From Coniochaeta sp. PMI_546 (taxonomy: Eukaryota > Ascomycota > Sordariomycetes > Coniochaetales > Coniochaetaceae), in NCBI GenBank assembly GCA_021432605.1, contig MU271144.1, positions 832,437 through 896,436 on the forward strand: a DNA stretch of 64,000 nucleotides, read 5' to 3'. Both the position numbers and the translations under genes were made by a program. Positions 19,021 to 31,768 of the stretch are shown here, one piece after another (position 1 is the first letter of the stretch; each line of letters starts with the position of its first letter). Below the pieces are notes generated by a model. The model ran no database searches, was not told where the DNA came from, and saw only the letters and a program-made list of their open reading frames with translations.

Positions 19021-22000
19021 ATGATCGACTCCTACCATGTCCAGCCCAACCTCGCCTTTCGACATCTATTTACTCTGAAGTCGATCCTATTCACCATCCA
19101 CTATACCTACCCTGCCATCACGTTCTTCTACTACTTGGCCACGTCTTCGGTGGCAGTATGTACCTTGCAAACGAGGTCGCCAAAGAGAAGGCACATCCGT
19201 CTGCGCCTCATTCTACAACTCGTGTTGTTTGCCATCTTGACTTACCTCGTTCAACTCCTAATCTTGGTTGCCCAATCCTTGTTATCCAAATCCATCAGCT
19301 TCTCCCAGGACGCTATCATCAGTGTACTCTCGTGCATCCTTGTCTATGGAGTGGAATACGCCGGCCTTGCTGACTCGGACAACCCTGTCTGGTACCCGTT
19401 TGTCGGATCGTTGTGGATAGCTCTGATCATGGAACCCATCATTGAGACTCTCGTCGTGCTCACACGAAGCCCGGGCTCTTGGACATACGTTCAGTTCCTA
19501 AATCTCGCCATCGCTGCGGCGCGTTACCTCGCCCTTGTCACTGTCGTTGTCGTATATTACGGTCTGCCTTGCGGTACAGTGCGGGAAAAGGGCAATGAGG
19601 TTGAGCGACAGTCTCTCATTCCAAAAGAGGACGATCAACGACAGGCCGATGCTTCCGCAGGATTACACAGACTGGACAGGCACGGCTGCGGCTACGGCTC
19701 CCTCTCGGACGAATCCAGCGATGGCACTGAAAGCAGCGACGGCCCCGAATCAGCATGGGAGCGGCAAAATCGTGAAGCCAAGGAGCAGATAGAGAAGCGT
19801 CTGGCTAAAGAGGGCAACTGGTTTGCCTATACGAGGAGTTTCATGGTAATGTTGTGTCCCTCTCTGCGCCACCGGCCTCGGCTAATGTAGATGTCGTACA
19901 AGGTCTTCTTCCCCTACATATGGCCTGTCAACATAAGAGCTCTGCAACTGCGCGCGGTGCTGGTGGCGCTATGCTTGTTGGCCAGTAACTTCGTCAATCT
20001 TTTGCTGCCGAGACAACTGGGCGTTGTCATGGACAGCCTCAACAAGGTCAACAACAAAGATCCGTGGGTCCAAGTGATCTTCTTCGCAGCCCTGAAACTG
20101 GTAGCTTCTGACGCTGGCTTGTCCTTTCTTCGCTATCGACTCTGGCTTCCTGTAGAACTATATTCCTCTCAAGCCATTAACACAGCCGCTTACGCCCACG
20201 TGTTGAACCTGTCCTCGGACTTCCACGACGAAAAGAGCTCGTCAGATATCATGACGGCGATGGGCGCGGGTGGCAGTTTGTCCAATATGCTGGAGTCTGT
20301 CTGCTTCCAAGCGGTTCCTATGCTGATTGACATGACTGTCGCATCTGTCTACCTTTCTCTCACATTTGGGCCATACGAGGGCTTCATTACAATCGCGACG
20401 GCCACTCTCTTCGTTCACGTGGCTACTCGCATGATATCAGCCTTGAAGACTATCCGGCGGAAGGAAGTGAGCGCATATTTCGACCAACACTACGTTCTCC
20501 AAGCCGGGATTCAGGGCTGGAGCACCGTTGCCTGTTTTAACCAGATTAGCTACGAGAAGGATCGGTACTCAGCGGCAATTCGAAAACAGGTGGAGACTTC
20601 CCTGGCGTCCAACTTAGGGTATATGAATGCCTACGCCTTTCAGTCTCTCACCCTGCTATGTGGACTGTTAGCCGGCCTCTTCCTGGCAGTATGTCAAGTC
20701 ACCAGTGCCAAAGCAACCCCAGGGCAGTTCGTCATGCTTTTGACCTACTGGGGACAACTATCCGGGCCTCTTGCATTCTTTGCTGGACTTGGCAAGAGTA
20801 TATCCAGAGATCTGATCAGTGCTGAAAAACTTCTCGAGATTATGCAGACAAAGCCGACCGTCGTCAGCAAGGACGGCTCCTTGGCTCTGGATTTCAAGGG
20901 TGGCCAAGTGAGCTTCGACCACGTCGGGTTTTCATACGACAGAAAGAAGGAGATACTCAGAGACGTCAGCCTCGAGGTATCTCCCGGTAGCACTATTGCC
21001 TTTGTCGGGCCTACTGGTGCTGGCAAGTCCACCATTCTCAAGCTCATTGACCGATTTTACGATGTCACAGAGGGCTCAATAAAGATCGATGGTCAAGATA
21101 TTCGGGACGTTGAACTTTCTAGGTACATACTCGCCCATCCATGCTTCTGTTAGAACCGTGAGAAATCCTAACCTACTCCAGTCTACGTGCGCAAATCGGA
21201 GTTGTTCCGCAGAATCCTATCATGTTCGATGACACCATCTTGAACAATGTTCGCTATGCCAAGCTGAGTGCGACTGATCAGGAAGTATTTGATGCCTGCA
21301 AGGCTGCGTGTATACACGACCAGATAATGGGTTTCACTGACGGTGAGCCTCCTTGAATCTACGACGCTCTTGAGTTCCTGCAGACTGATATTGTCAAGGC
21401 TACAAGACGAGAGTCGGCGAGCGGGGTGTCAAGCTATCGGGTGGAGAGCTACAAAGAGTGGCAATAGCACGTGCTATTTTGAAAAGGCCGGCCATCGTGC
21501 TCTTGGACGAGGCCACGAGCGCTGTCGACACAGATACTGAGCAGAAGATACATGAGGCATTCGGCACACTTTGCAAGGGCCGAACCACCTTTATCGTCGC
21601 GTACGCACCGTAACGTACCGTTCGCAGAATACACCGAGACACCCTTTGCTAACCTTCTGCCCAGGCACCGACTTTCGACCATCATCAACGCGGACAGCAT
21701 CATTGTGATACAGGATGGGTGTATTGTTGAGCAGGGTGCGCACAATGAACTGCTACGGGCGAAGGGCAAGTATGCCGACCTGTGGTCCAAACAGGTCTTC
21801 CTGAAACCCAAAGCGACCGAAGGATCCAGTGATCAAGTAGCCGCAGGGCTCAGTAAGACGCTCGACGTTATGAACGATTTGACAGTCGATATAGCGGAGG
21901 CGGAGCTTGCGAAAGTCCAAAAGCTTACCACACCCATTAAGTCACGGGGTCATTTAGCATCAACCCTCCCCCGGGATGACAAGGAAACCGTGGGCCATGT

Positions 22001-22486
22001 TAGTGAAGTATAGACCAGGAGCCTGTGTACCTTTTCCCTATGGTCGACTCTAACACATTTCCATCGCAGGGAACGAAGCTGAATCCGGAAGCGCCGGAGT
22101 TCACGCCGAGGTCGGTACTCACGCAAGGCCCTCGGATGTCTGCTCCAGCAATTCCAGGGAGGCATTGCGTATCTGAGGACTGCGAAGAAGGGTCAAACAC
22201 TCCACCTCCATGCGTTCACTTTGCGCCTGTACCCATTATGTTTATCCCTGGCGTCTGTCCGGTGTATTCGCAGCTGCCAGGTGACGACTCCGGACAAGGG
22301 ACGACAACCCATAAGGAAGGCCTGAACCCGCTGTCGACCTCGACGAACGAGCATACAACGATGGCTTCTTCCGATCATCCTAGTATTGAACGTCGGGCTG
22401 TTGCGCTGAGACATCCTTGCTATTCGAGGAGAGTTCAGTCCAAGAGCGAGCCATCCGGGGGTGGCACTACTTCAGAGGACTGCTAA
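19021..22486 (+). CDS. ABC half-transporter, ABCB/HMT1-like
   Basis: Six proposed exons: 19021-19845, 19891-21122, 21182-21342, 21399-21600, 21665-21998 and 22070-22486 (1056 residues). All introns are short and keep the frame. About five N-terminal hydrophobic segments (residues 25-230) form an extra membrane domain as in Hmt1-type heavy-metal-tolerance transporters, then an acidic Ser-rich linker. The six-helix ABC membrane domain follows (about 280-590), then one nucleotide-binding domain with Walker [10 protein letters not shown] (about 648-656), Q-loop VVPQNPIMF, signature [14 protein letters not shown], Walker [13 protein letters not shown] and the H-loop in VAHRLST. Yeast relatives export peptides or phytochelatin complexes across vacuolar or mitochondrial membranes; the substrate here is unknown. 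The last exon is tentative: without that splice the protein stops at 22013 (922 residues). Confidence 0.87.
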
Positions 22487-24116
22487 TCCCGGCTTTACTA
22501 CCTTCCTAGCCGCGTTGTTGCGATGAGGACAGCATTATCGATAACTGGGTGAGGGTGCTAAGGCGGATAGAGGGTGATGGCGCTACGCAGAAGTAAGGGG
22601 CATAGATCGGCGTTATTACGTTTTGCAGAGGGCAGTGTATGTTCTTACTAGTAGTCCAGTTCTAGACGCCTTGGCTCAGGTCTATTACATCCAAATTCAC
22701 CTCGGTGTCCGCCAAAGCACTTCAGACTTCAGGCACGCCATCCGCTTAGTCTGCTTTCTTGAAGTCCCCTCTAGTTCGTCAAGCACCGTACATGACATAT
22801 TGTAACTGGAGCTATTGTTGTGATGTCCGTCCTCTGTGGCGTTGTAGCATATATGGCCTGTCTCCTCATGGGCCGATTTTACGAAGCTTAGTTTACCGAA
22901 TCTTGATTATTGTTTCATTGTTCTATTGCCATTCTCTGTTAACGCTCACATACAGCCAAACGGCGATCCACCACACCTACCAATCTTGACGGGAGTCTCG
23001 ACCTGATCATGATTTCACCTGCTTGCCTTTTCCCACTGGCCCTTGCCTTCATCCGGACCTCCATACCGTCAACAGAAAGCTCATTCACAGCCCCCTAGTA
23101 ACACTTGCAAGAGCTATCGGCACGCAAATCATCAGGATGCGCTGGTGGAGGTGGGAGGCTGTTTAAGTGCAGCAGGCGCTTGCCGCAAGGCTCCTTCAAG
23201 GCAGCTTGCGACGAGTGAAAGCTCGATGCGCCACGAGAGGCCCACTGGGCGGCCTAGTCAACGCCTTATACGGCTCCTATCGCCAGTACACGCAGACCAA
23301 TAACATTGCGTCCAAGGCCACATGCGCCGCATGCACATCCGAGAAGCTGGGATACAATCATGGGGTCTCTAGTCTGGAGCGGCGAGACGCGGTGTGCTTG
23401 ACATCGTGTGATTTGCCAAATCCGTCAAATCTCAGGTGAGTCAGGATTAACGCGATACTAAGGAGATTGCCGAAGGGGTAGCAGACGGGTCAGTCAAATC
23501 ACACGAAAGAAAAACATAAGATAAAACCGGCTACCTCCTATCCAACATTGTAAACCCACCGAGTAAAGACTGTGACAGACCAGAGGTTCCTTGTTCCGAC
23601 AGCACCAAGGTGATGATGAAGCGGGAAGCGTAATTTTACTGAACGAGAAGTAAGTCCATCGCCTTACCAACTATAAGTTAACCTCTTGACAGACAACGAA
23701 TATGATACAAGTGGTACACTCACATGGTTCGGATTAATTCTCTAGCGTCTTGTTATATCAGGAGACTCGTCGTCGTGGCGGACATGGATTGTCCGCCATA
23801 TCGCGTAAATCGTCGCATCGAAATCTCCTGCCAGAACCATCCAGATTTATATAGCGAGCAGGAATCTTCAGACCGACTTCGTAAATTAGATAGTCAGCCG
23901 TGCTACACTAACAGCACCAGATACACCCTTCCAGAAGGGACCATCCCGAAACCAGGGCTGAGTGAGGCAAGCGCTAGATTCAGCTCGAAGTAATCCATTG
24001 ATACATGGGTGCAGAAGGCTCACTAATCCCGCGATAGACGTGACGCAGAGATTTCCGTATCGTCTGAGCCCATTATCACGTAAAGAGCGCTGCCGGACTT
24101 CGAAGAGCCGATAGCC
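22487..24116. other. convergent intergenic region, 1.6 kb, no gene seen
   Basis: 3' flanks of the ABC transporter (+) and the RBR ligase (-). Short frames such as 23167-23439 and 23724-23993 show no domain or codon pattern that I trust. Confidence 0.45.
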
Positions 24117-26383
24117 CTACTCATTTGCTTCGAAGTGCGTAGCCAGGTTGAGTGGACGCGGCAGAGGACGGTTTTGAGCCATGCCAGCAATCATTGCAGC
24201 CATCTCAGCACCATCATGTTCCATTCTCATCCAAGCGCGAACCCAAGCATTAACATGATCCTGTTGCCGAGGCTGGTTCCCCGGCCTGGCAATATGTGCA
24301 TGATCCATCGCACGTTCAACGCCTCCGCGGTCAAAGTTCTCCTCAAGCAGATCCTCTAAGCGCAGGCGCCGCGGTTGGGGCCGTCCTTCATCGTCATTGC
24401 CTCTCGCAGGCTCGAGTTCGAGTCCCACTGCCACAAGAAGCCCTTCATCAAGTCGGCCGAGCCACTCGATATGTCGCATCAGGTCATCTGGTGCTGGGCC
24501 ATGCTGATGGACAGGTGGGCGAGGCTCTATGAAATCTGGGGGTCTAAAGGCACGCGGTCTATTTTCCTCATTTCGAATGCGATCCGGTACACGCGGCTGG
24601 CCTTCTGGATCAATGAGGTCGGCAAAGGGGTCAGTCTCACTGCAGCCGGCATTGTGTCGGCAGTAGAGAAAGCCGTGCTGATTTCGTCGAAACGGGGCCA
24701 AGCAGATGTAGCACCATTCGTGGCCGCAGACACCTGGTTGGAGTTCTGTCAGCAGGCAGTCAATTCACATAGTCGAAGAACGAAACAGAAACAATATGGA
24801 ATATACCTACAAGTGATGTGGTTGCAGCCGGTCCATTTGTGGACGGATTTCGTACAATCAGGACATACTTTCGATGTTCTTTTTATCATTTCCTCCGACG
24901 CCTTCTCGTCTTTTCTTCGGCGCCGGTTCCTATGATCATACTGCTCGCAGGTTTCCCCGGAATGCCAGGGCATGTCGTGGTAGACGCAGTGTTTCACTTT
25001 GCAAGCTGCACACTTGAATTTCCTGCAGGCCGGATCGTGAATTTGCCCCGACTCACAACTAGTGGAGAGACACCATCTGAAGTTTGGAATCGACCTGAGG
25101 GCGGCGCGGGTCGCAAGCGTATCGTACCGATCGAAATCGTGCTTCGGTGCATAGCGCCGGACGTCGTTGAACTTAAGGAGCTCGGGACATTCCGGGCACT
25201 TCAGCCTGTCCCACGTCAAAGAATCCAGGCTCGAATGAATCCACTGGCCTAGGCACTCCCTGCAGGTGGTTGGCTTGTGTTTGCAAGCGCAGGCGATCTG
25301 CACTGGGAGTTCTGTGGGCTTCTTGTTGTCAGTGCAGACTGTACAAGTCTCAGAGCTTTGTAGAAGCCATGACTCCTCAGCTGCGAGAACATCCTCAAGA
25401 TACCAAGGAAGCTCAAACCCGACCTTGTCCCCGGGGTTGACTGCGGCGTCATCACTTAAGCGACCGGCACTGGACGTGAGCGTGATGAGTGACCACTTGA
25501 CCCTGAGCTTGCTGTTATGCAGGAGGTCAACATTCTTAAGCAAACACATCTCTAACCATATCTTCACGTCTTTCGCGACCACACCACTCGTATGGGACTC
25601 CTTTGACGGATGAAACAGGTATTGTCCCCACGGTCCGTCGAGGATAACATAGGATCTCGGCGAGCTGACATCGATGGATATCCAGCGGCAGAACCAGCTG
25701 CGAGCCTGGCGAACTTCCCACATGTCACCTTGTAGCGAGCCGACCCTGACCCCATCGCGAGCAACGAGAATGACTCGATGGGAATCACGGATGCCCATGT
25801 GTTGAGCGATAAGTCTCCGAAGCTGACCAACTGTGCTGCCGCTTTCTATGCATCTAGTCATCTGGTCCGCAAATGCGGCATCCAGCCTGCCGTCCGTGCC
25901 ATCTCTCAAGTCTGTAAACCTCCATGTGTCTTTATCACGCGGTGTAACCAGTCGGAACCAGACCAACGGGTGGGAACCGACAAAGTCGTGGCTGCTAAGC
26001 TCTCTAGCATCGGCAAAGAAGCGAACTCCGACAGAGTCGGAGGGCAGACGGTCCGATATTCGACAGCGTTCTTTGACCCACTTCTTGAGCCTGACAACCT
26101 CGATGCCGCGCTTGACTAGAAGATAGTAGGGTCCATGGAGATGATCGAGGTCTTGTAGAGTGATTTTGACCGGTTCCTTGCTCCGATCCTCTTCCCGGTA
26201 CCTGTCCCGGCGCTTAGCACGGTGCTTGCTCGGGCTCCCGTCGCGATAGTGGGGCGGCAGGTGAGTCTGATGGCCGCGTTGTGGATTATCATCGCGGCGG
26301 AGTTTCGGCAGTAGAGTATTAAAACGGAAGAAGGAAGACAGAGTTGGCGAGCGGGAGGTCCGGTCCTTGTCGCCCTGCTTCAT
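24117..26383 (-). CDS. RBR-type E3 ubiquitin ligase (RING1-IBR-RING2)
   Basis: Two exons, 26383-24811 and 24733-24117 (729 residues). The 77-nt intron uses a GTAGGT donor and CAG acceptor and rejoins the RING2 finger so that NHITC runs into VCGHEWCYIC. The N-terminal 340 or so residues are basic, then form a region without a family I recognise. RING1 spans about 347-399 (CTVC ... CACKHKPTTCRECL ... CPEC), IBR about 420-480, and RING2 about 507-560. The catalytic cysteine of RBR ligases aligns with C520 in WTGCNHITC. RBR enzymes take ubiquitin from an E2 onto this cysteine before transfer to substrate. The tail is rich in Arg, Pro and acidic residues. Fungi have expanded families of such ligases with unknown substrates. 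Confidence 0.9.
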
Positions 26384-28096
26384 ATCTCGGCTTGTTATCT
26401 CTGGGTTGCTGATGTATTCTCCGCTCTAATGGGTAGGGTAGGTTGGCACATGCCCCAGGTGTGATATGGAAGAGAGAAGCTGGAAACCAGCTCGTCGACG
26501 CAACCGAGATTTTAAGGCCGCCGAGGATAGGTTTCAGGTGGCGATGTTTCTGCTGTCGAGTAGTCGACTAGAAACTCTATCTCGCAGCTGGCAAGGCTGC
26601 GGGCAAACTCACTCCTAGGCTTCAGCTTCAAGTACTTGATCCATCACTGTAGGCAAGGACATGATACGGTGGATTTAGAATTGCGTTCCCTGATGCGAGA
26701 AGGTGAGGTGAGGCTCCATTAGGCCAGTTTTATGTAAAGAACCAGCCTGAAGACTCGTGAGGACTCTTGCTGTGTTGTGTTATCGAGAAGTCAGAGCGAC
26801 GTGAATTCGGGCAACCGAGCTTCGTGCGGGATATCGATAAGAAAAGTGGCGTGGCATTCCGAAGTGAGTGGCAGGTGGTCGCCCTCCTACATTCATATTC
26901 AACCAATGATCCGCTTCAGCTCGAATCTTGCAGCAAGTGTGACAGAGTCAAAGGCCAAATCAATAGCCTCGTCAGCATTGCTACCTGAACGGAAAAGACG
27001 ATTTTCAGCATGACCTCCGCCCAACTACCGAAGCTTGCCAATGCTTCGCATGCGGCGGTGACGAGGTCGGATACCTGGCTTTCATCAGAGAATGAAACCC
27101 CAAGTACAAGACCTAAGTGCCGACTGTCTTGCAGGTCATATAATGTACCGTAAATTTTATCGCTGGCATAAGATTGGGCCCCCGAACAAGGCGAAAGGCA
27201 CGCCTGTGATTCACTTCTTCCACGGATACTTAGCCGACTAGGACAGAAGCCGCCTCAAAGTACACGGGTGCTCTCGAACATCAGCTACGTGGCATATCGC
27301 AGTCAAAGTTGAACACCAAACCAGTGTCCAATGCGACTGTACCCAGGTCCACTCCGATACGATGTTTTCCTCGGTCGCTGCCGTTTATCGCGAATGACCA
27401 GAGTCAGCCCATCATGTTAAGACATTTGGAAGCGAGCTGTCCAAGCCCATGGTTTTGTTTGGGATGAAGTCAAAACCTGTCGCCGAGTCGAGCGGTTTGT
27501 TGTACACACATTGTTCGAATGTGACTGGAATTCGAGGAGCAACCACTCTACGGCCATTACCGTTGGAGCCATAAAGGCAGGACCTGAAGGGGACCACAAG
27601 CCTTTGACAATATGCACATAAGCAAAACGCTCTTCGGTAAGACGTAGTGTAGTCTGTTCAAAGTTCTCATTCGTTCATTACCCTGTACCATATCTCGTTC
27701 CATAGGAGGGGTAGTAGTGAATAACGGAGGTTCTGTGCTATACATTGACCTACCGACCACCACTTGGTGCTCTCAGCTTTCAAGTCCCTCGCCCAATCCT
27801 CATAACCGGGTTCGACCGTCCAACGTAGCACATACAGCCAACTGCTGTCCCCTCAGGATAGCAAAACATCAAGCTCGTCTCGTCCCCTTGTGAATTAAGG
27901 ATGCCAACTCGTGCATAGGTGTCAGCATGATTTGTGTGCAATATGTGAATAAGGCGCTTCAAGCAGTGCAGGCAAATCGATACAAGAAGCAGAACGTGGC
28001 GCGGCATCGCAACACTGTTGCGGTCCGACCGAAAAACTGTTACAGGCTATCTGTCTGTGGGCTGAGATATGACTCTAGTCAACGCAAATCTTGCTA
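26384..28096. other. 1.7-kb intergenic region, no gene seen
   Basis: Upstream side of the RBR gene and 3' flank of the secreted-protein gene. A minus-strand frame at 27412-27597 reads like protein in part (AFMAPTVMAVEW in the other frame), but neither frame extends nor matches a family I know. Confidence 0.4.
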
Positions 28097-28881
28097 TCAG
28101 AGCAGGGCGGCAAAGAAACCGGCTGCAACGACAGCAGCGCCACTGCCAAGATAAGCGGCAGTTGGGGCGGCATTGTGGGAGGCTGAGGTAGTCGCAGAGG
28201 AGCCAGTTCCGGAGGCAGCAGAGGTCGAAGAAGGCGTGCCGGTTCCAGTGGGGCTGGACGTCGGTGAAGTCGAAGAAGAGGTGTCGCCGCCACTGCTGGG
28301 CTGGAACTTAGTAGGATCCAGAGTGCCGCAATTGTTCCGGATGTTGGTGACGCAGGCGTCCTGGCCAGTCTTGTTTCCAACATTCTGAAGATTGCAGTCG
28401 GTGAAAGCTTGCTGGCAGACGAACTTTGAGAAGGAACAGGGTCAGCTATGGGGATCGACAGGGCCGCCAACAAGTCTTACACTGTAGATGGTTTGCGTGT
28501 AGTACTCCAGCCCAGGCGCTGTCCCGTTCTGGCAGGTACAGTGGTACGAGAGATCGCTCTACACGTATGGCCAGTCAGTCACATTATCCCTGTAGAAGAA
28601 GTCTTGTTGAAAGAAGGAAGGTTGCCACGCACAACTTGACAGTCGTTGGCCGTGGGGGCGCTGGAACAGAGTGTGTTACACGTGTTGAGCTCAGCCTGGC
28701 ACCAAGTAGCTACCCAACGCGAATTAGCGACACGGTACAGTAGAGGAACAAGATTTCCACAATGATTATTACCTCTGGTCGAGGCCGGGACTTCGTTGGG
28801 GTCGATAGTGAAATTCTTCATATCAGCGCTGGCAAACGAGAGCGCAGAAAGCGCGACGGCGATGAAGTACGTGCGCATCAT
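28097..28881 (-). CDS. Secreted Cys-rich protein, probably GPI-anchored (DUF7707-like)
   Basis: Four exons on the minus strand: 28881-28773, 28709-28633, 28558-28481 and 28423-28097 (196 residues). The introns are 63, 74 and 57 nt with good branch sites. The N-terminal signal peptide MMRTYFIAVALSALSFASA is followed by KNFTIDPNEVPASTRA and a Cys-rich domain with spaced cysteines (TWCQAELNTCNTLC, YHCTCQNG, FVCQQAFTDC, DACVTNI, NNCGTLDP). A Ser/Thr/Pro/Gly-rich stalk follows, then a hydrophobic C-terminal tail, as in GPI-anchored wall proteins. Many ascomycetes have this pattern; I associate it with the family listed as DUF7707, from memory. Function is unknown. A second in-frame ATG is at 28878. 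Confidence 0.8.
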
Positions 28882-30964
28882 GATGTGATGGATGCGAGGT
28901 GGCTGAGCGATGTGTGCTTCGTACTGCGAGAACCGAAAACGCAAGCACAATTATTGAATAATGTCGCAGCAATCGCGAAGCCTAGGTAAGCTGAAGTGCC
29001 TCGTAAAGCAGCCAAACGAAGAAGGGTCTGTGAAAAGAGCGGGCCTTTTTTGCTAAGAGAGGAAGAGGTGAGGTTATTTCCAAAGGAAGATGGGAAGGTG
29101 CGGATGGGTTTGATTGCCGTATTTAATTCGGACAACAATCCAGCAAGTGCACTAGACAACCAAAGGTACGAAGCTAGGTTGGTACCTTAGCGTAGAGCTA
29201 AGGAAAGCAGGAGGAAAGTTTCAACACCAGCGGGAACAATGCTCACGATGCCGACCACTTCACACCAAAAGTGGCTGGTGTCCGTTGCCAGGGGCATTCA
29301 TTGGCAAAAAGTGGAGCCAATCCGATGGAGCTCAGCGATTGGTTCCTGGATGCGCTAGCAGCAGGAGGTACCTGAGAGAGGTACATCTTGAGATGCAAAA
29401 CCCAAGATCTCGCCAGTCCGTGTGTGCAGTCGGATATCCCAATTGCTCCGTAGGAAAAAACAAACAGATATACGCCTACGCCTGTACAGGGTGCCTTATA
29501 TATTTAGATGGGAAAACATTCACCTCAAACCTCGAATCAACAATGGTCAAAGCCCCACTTTCAACCGATCCTGCCGTGCCTCTGAGAGGTTCTTGATCGC
29601 TTGGTGCACCTCGTGGTCGGTACGTCGGCATCGCGGCGCTATTGGATAATCATTGCTTCGCAAGGGGGGGGCATCCGGAGAGTAACATTATCACGATGGC
29701 CAGTTCTTATCTCAGTTCGAGACATGTATGCCGTACACTGCGTAGCTGATTTTGAACTGTTTCAAGGATAGTAGCAAGGTGAGATCCCGGTAGATCAGGT
29801 ACGCCAGGCTTTTCGTCCCTACCTGTATGAAGCATCAGATCAATCAGCCGAGAACGGCGTTACCGTACATCGAAACTTACCTTACTTACTGTGGTATGGA
29901 AGGTACTTTAGGTATTAGGTATCTGCCTTTACGTAGCTACCCTATGTGAGGTACCTGATCTCTACACGTGTACCATATCTCTGATGTCTCCGACACGCGA
30001 ATTCCCATTTTCAAGTGTCACCGCAAACTAAGGTACCTATATCCACGTGTAAACTCTGCTCAACACTACTCAAGTGGAGCCTCTCATAATCGTCACAACC
30101 CAGCGTCCTGCTGTAAATGTACGTCGGTGGCGCATTGCCTATCATCCGCCAATCGTAGCCGTCAATTGATCGAGCTGCAAGGTTAGCTTCGGGAAGTCCC
30201 AGCATGCCGGCTCGATTTCTTGGCATACCTTAAGGTACCTTACTGCAGAGCGACTTTTCTGTACTACGTATTTAAGTGATAGCACCCCAATGGCAATGCC
30301 ACTTTTGGCTTGGATTCGGCGCTCCGTTTCTCTCAGATATCGTGACATTCAGAAGCTATCATGAGCAACACTGCGATGATCGGCTCTACCGTTACTTTAA
30401 ATTATCTTGTGTCGGAGTGCCTTGTACAGCAGAGGTAGTAATCAACTTCTCGGCGCCCTTTTCCGAGTCAGCGCAGCGTTTATTCGAGTATACCTACACG
30501 GCTGTGCACGATGCCTCTGTATCCCGGGCCGCCGCCATTTTCGACGCGAACTTGCGCGCTCTTAGACTAGGTATCAACGATCGCGTTTGAGGACGCCGCG
30601 AATCGTGGTATCCGGAACCATAGGAGTGGCAGAAAGGGAGCGTGGGTCCTACGACACACACTTACTATGGTATTTAACGCTATTAATGGTGACCAGACGA
30701 ACACCAGGCACCGCCTCGCAACCGAATGTGCAATCACCAACAGCAAACCGGGCTTACACGTATAGACAGTTCTGGGTGACATCATACAAGCCCGAGAATG
30801 CCAATGGCTAATTCGGGTCCATGGTGTTTACAACATTGTGCCTGCTGACGAAGATGTAATTAACGTACGGTTGCTACGATAGTATAGTGCTCTGCTGCTG
30901 GAGACTCCAGGGCGGCTAATCGCCTCCTCGGCCGTACACCGCAAATGCGAGCCCGCCACTCTCA
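28882..30964. other. 2.1-kb intergenic region with clustered AGGTACCT palindromes
   Basis: No gene that I can support. The sequence repeatedly carries the palindrome AGGTACCT (29366-29373, 29949-29956, 30031-30038, 30233-30240) and near variants. A GGGGGGG run is at about 29665. A plus-strand frame of 104 residues at 30276-30590 has no recognisable domain. Confidence 0.45.
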
Positions 30965-31273
30965 TTATAGACTCCCTCTCGCCCACAGCATCCCTTCTGA
31001 CGGGGGAGTAGTGACTCGCGCCGAAGCCGCCAACGATGATGCACCTCCCACAGGGTTCTTTATCATTCGCTTACGGGCAACCCGTACTTCCTCTCCTGAC
31101 TGATGCCGATGAGCTACCTTGTAAGTGGCCTGGGCAATCGAGCCCGTTGCAAACAGAACTACGCCGAGGATAACATTCAGGAACTTATTCAGAGCTGCCC
31201 CGAGGGCTTCCTGTGCTGATGGCCTGACAGAAAGGTGCTTAATCGCACGATATCTCCTCCGAACCTCCTCCAT
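30965..31273 (-). CDS. small hypothetical protein with one hydrophobic segment
   Basis: An ATG-initiated frame of 102 residues. It has a basic N-terminus (MEEVRRRYRAIKHL), one hydrophobic segment (NVILGVVLFATGSI) that could be a membrane anchor, and a basic, Ser/Ala-rich C-terminus. I recognise no family and no ribosomal or splicing context that confirms it. It could be a chance frame, and the call is weak. Confidence 0.22.
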   Translation of the reverse strand: MEEVRRRYRAIKHLSVRPSAQEALGAALNKFLNVILGVVLFATGSIAQATYKVAHRHQSGEEVRVARKRMIKNPVGGASSLAASARVTTPPSEGMLWARGSL

Positions 31274-31768
31274 CCGTCCCGAAGCCGCTGAATAAGCACA
31301 GCATTCGTATGCAGTACAATTTCATATGTGTGAATCTGACAACGATCAAGGGTATCGTGCCTTACTAAGCTCCTTACAGCGAACTTGAAAAGGATGTCGG
31401 GTAGTCGGAGTGATACAGAGGCGGTGATTGCGGGTTCTTGCCCGTCTCATCGTACTTCGATAGGCACTCCCTCAACACAATCACCGGTAGGGATAATTCA
31501 CTTGGATTAGACTCAAGGCACTTCGACTCAATATGTATTACAGCCAGGCATGTATAAATAGAAGGGTTGAAGCATCGTAAATCGTGAGTCCCTCAATGAT
31601 CCAGTCATGAGTTCATACGCATACGTCACTTGTTGACCATCTCTAGCATTCCCATCCATAACATCATCTGTGATTAGCGCCATTACGAAGAGGATAGGTC
31701 AAGTCCTGGGGCCAGCCAGTTTATGGGTGCCTGACCCTCATCCATCAGCCAGTGGGTAAAAGGGATGA
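31274..31768. other. intergenic region, no gene seen
   Basis: 3' flank of the conserved unknown gene that ends at 31769. Nothing recognisable. Confidence 0.45.
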
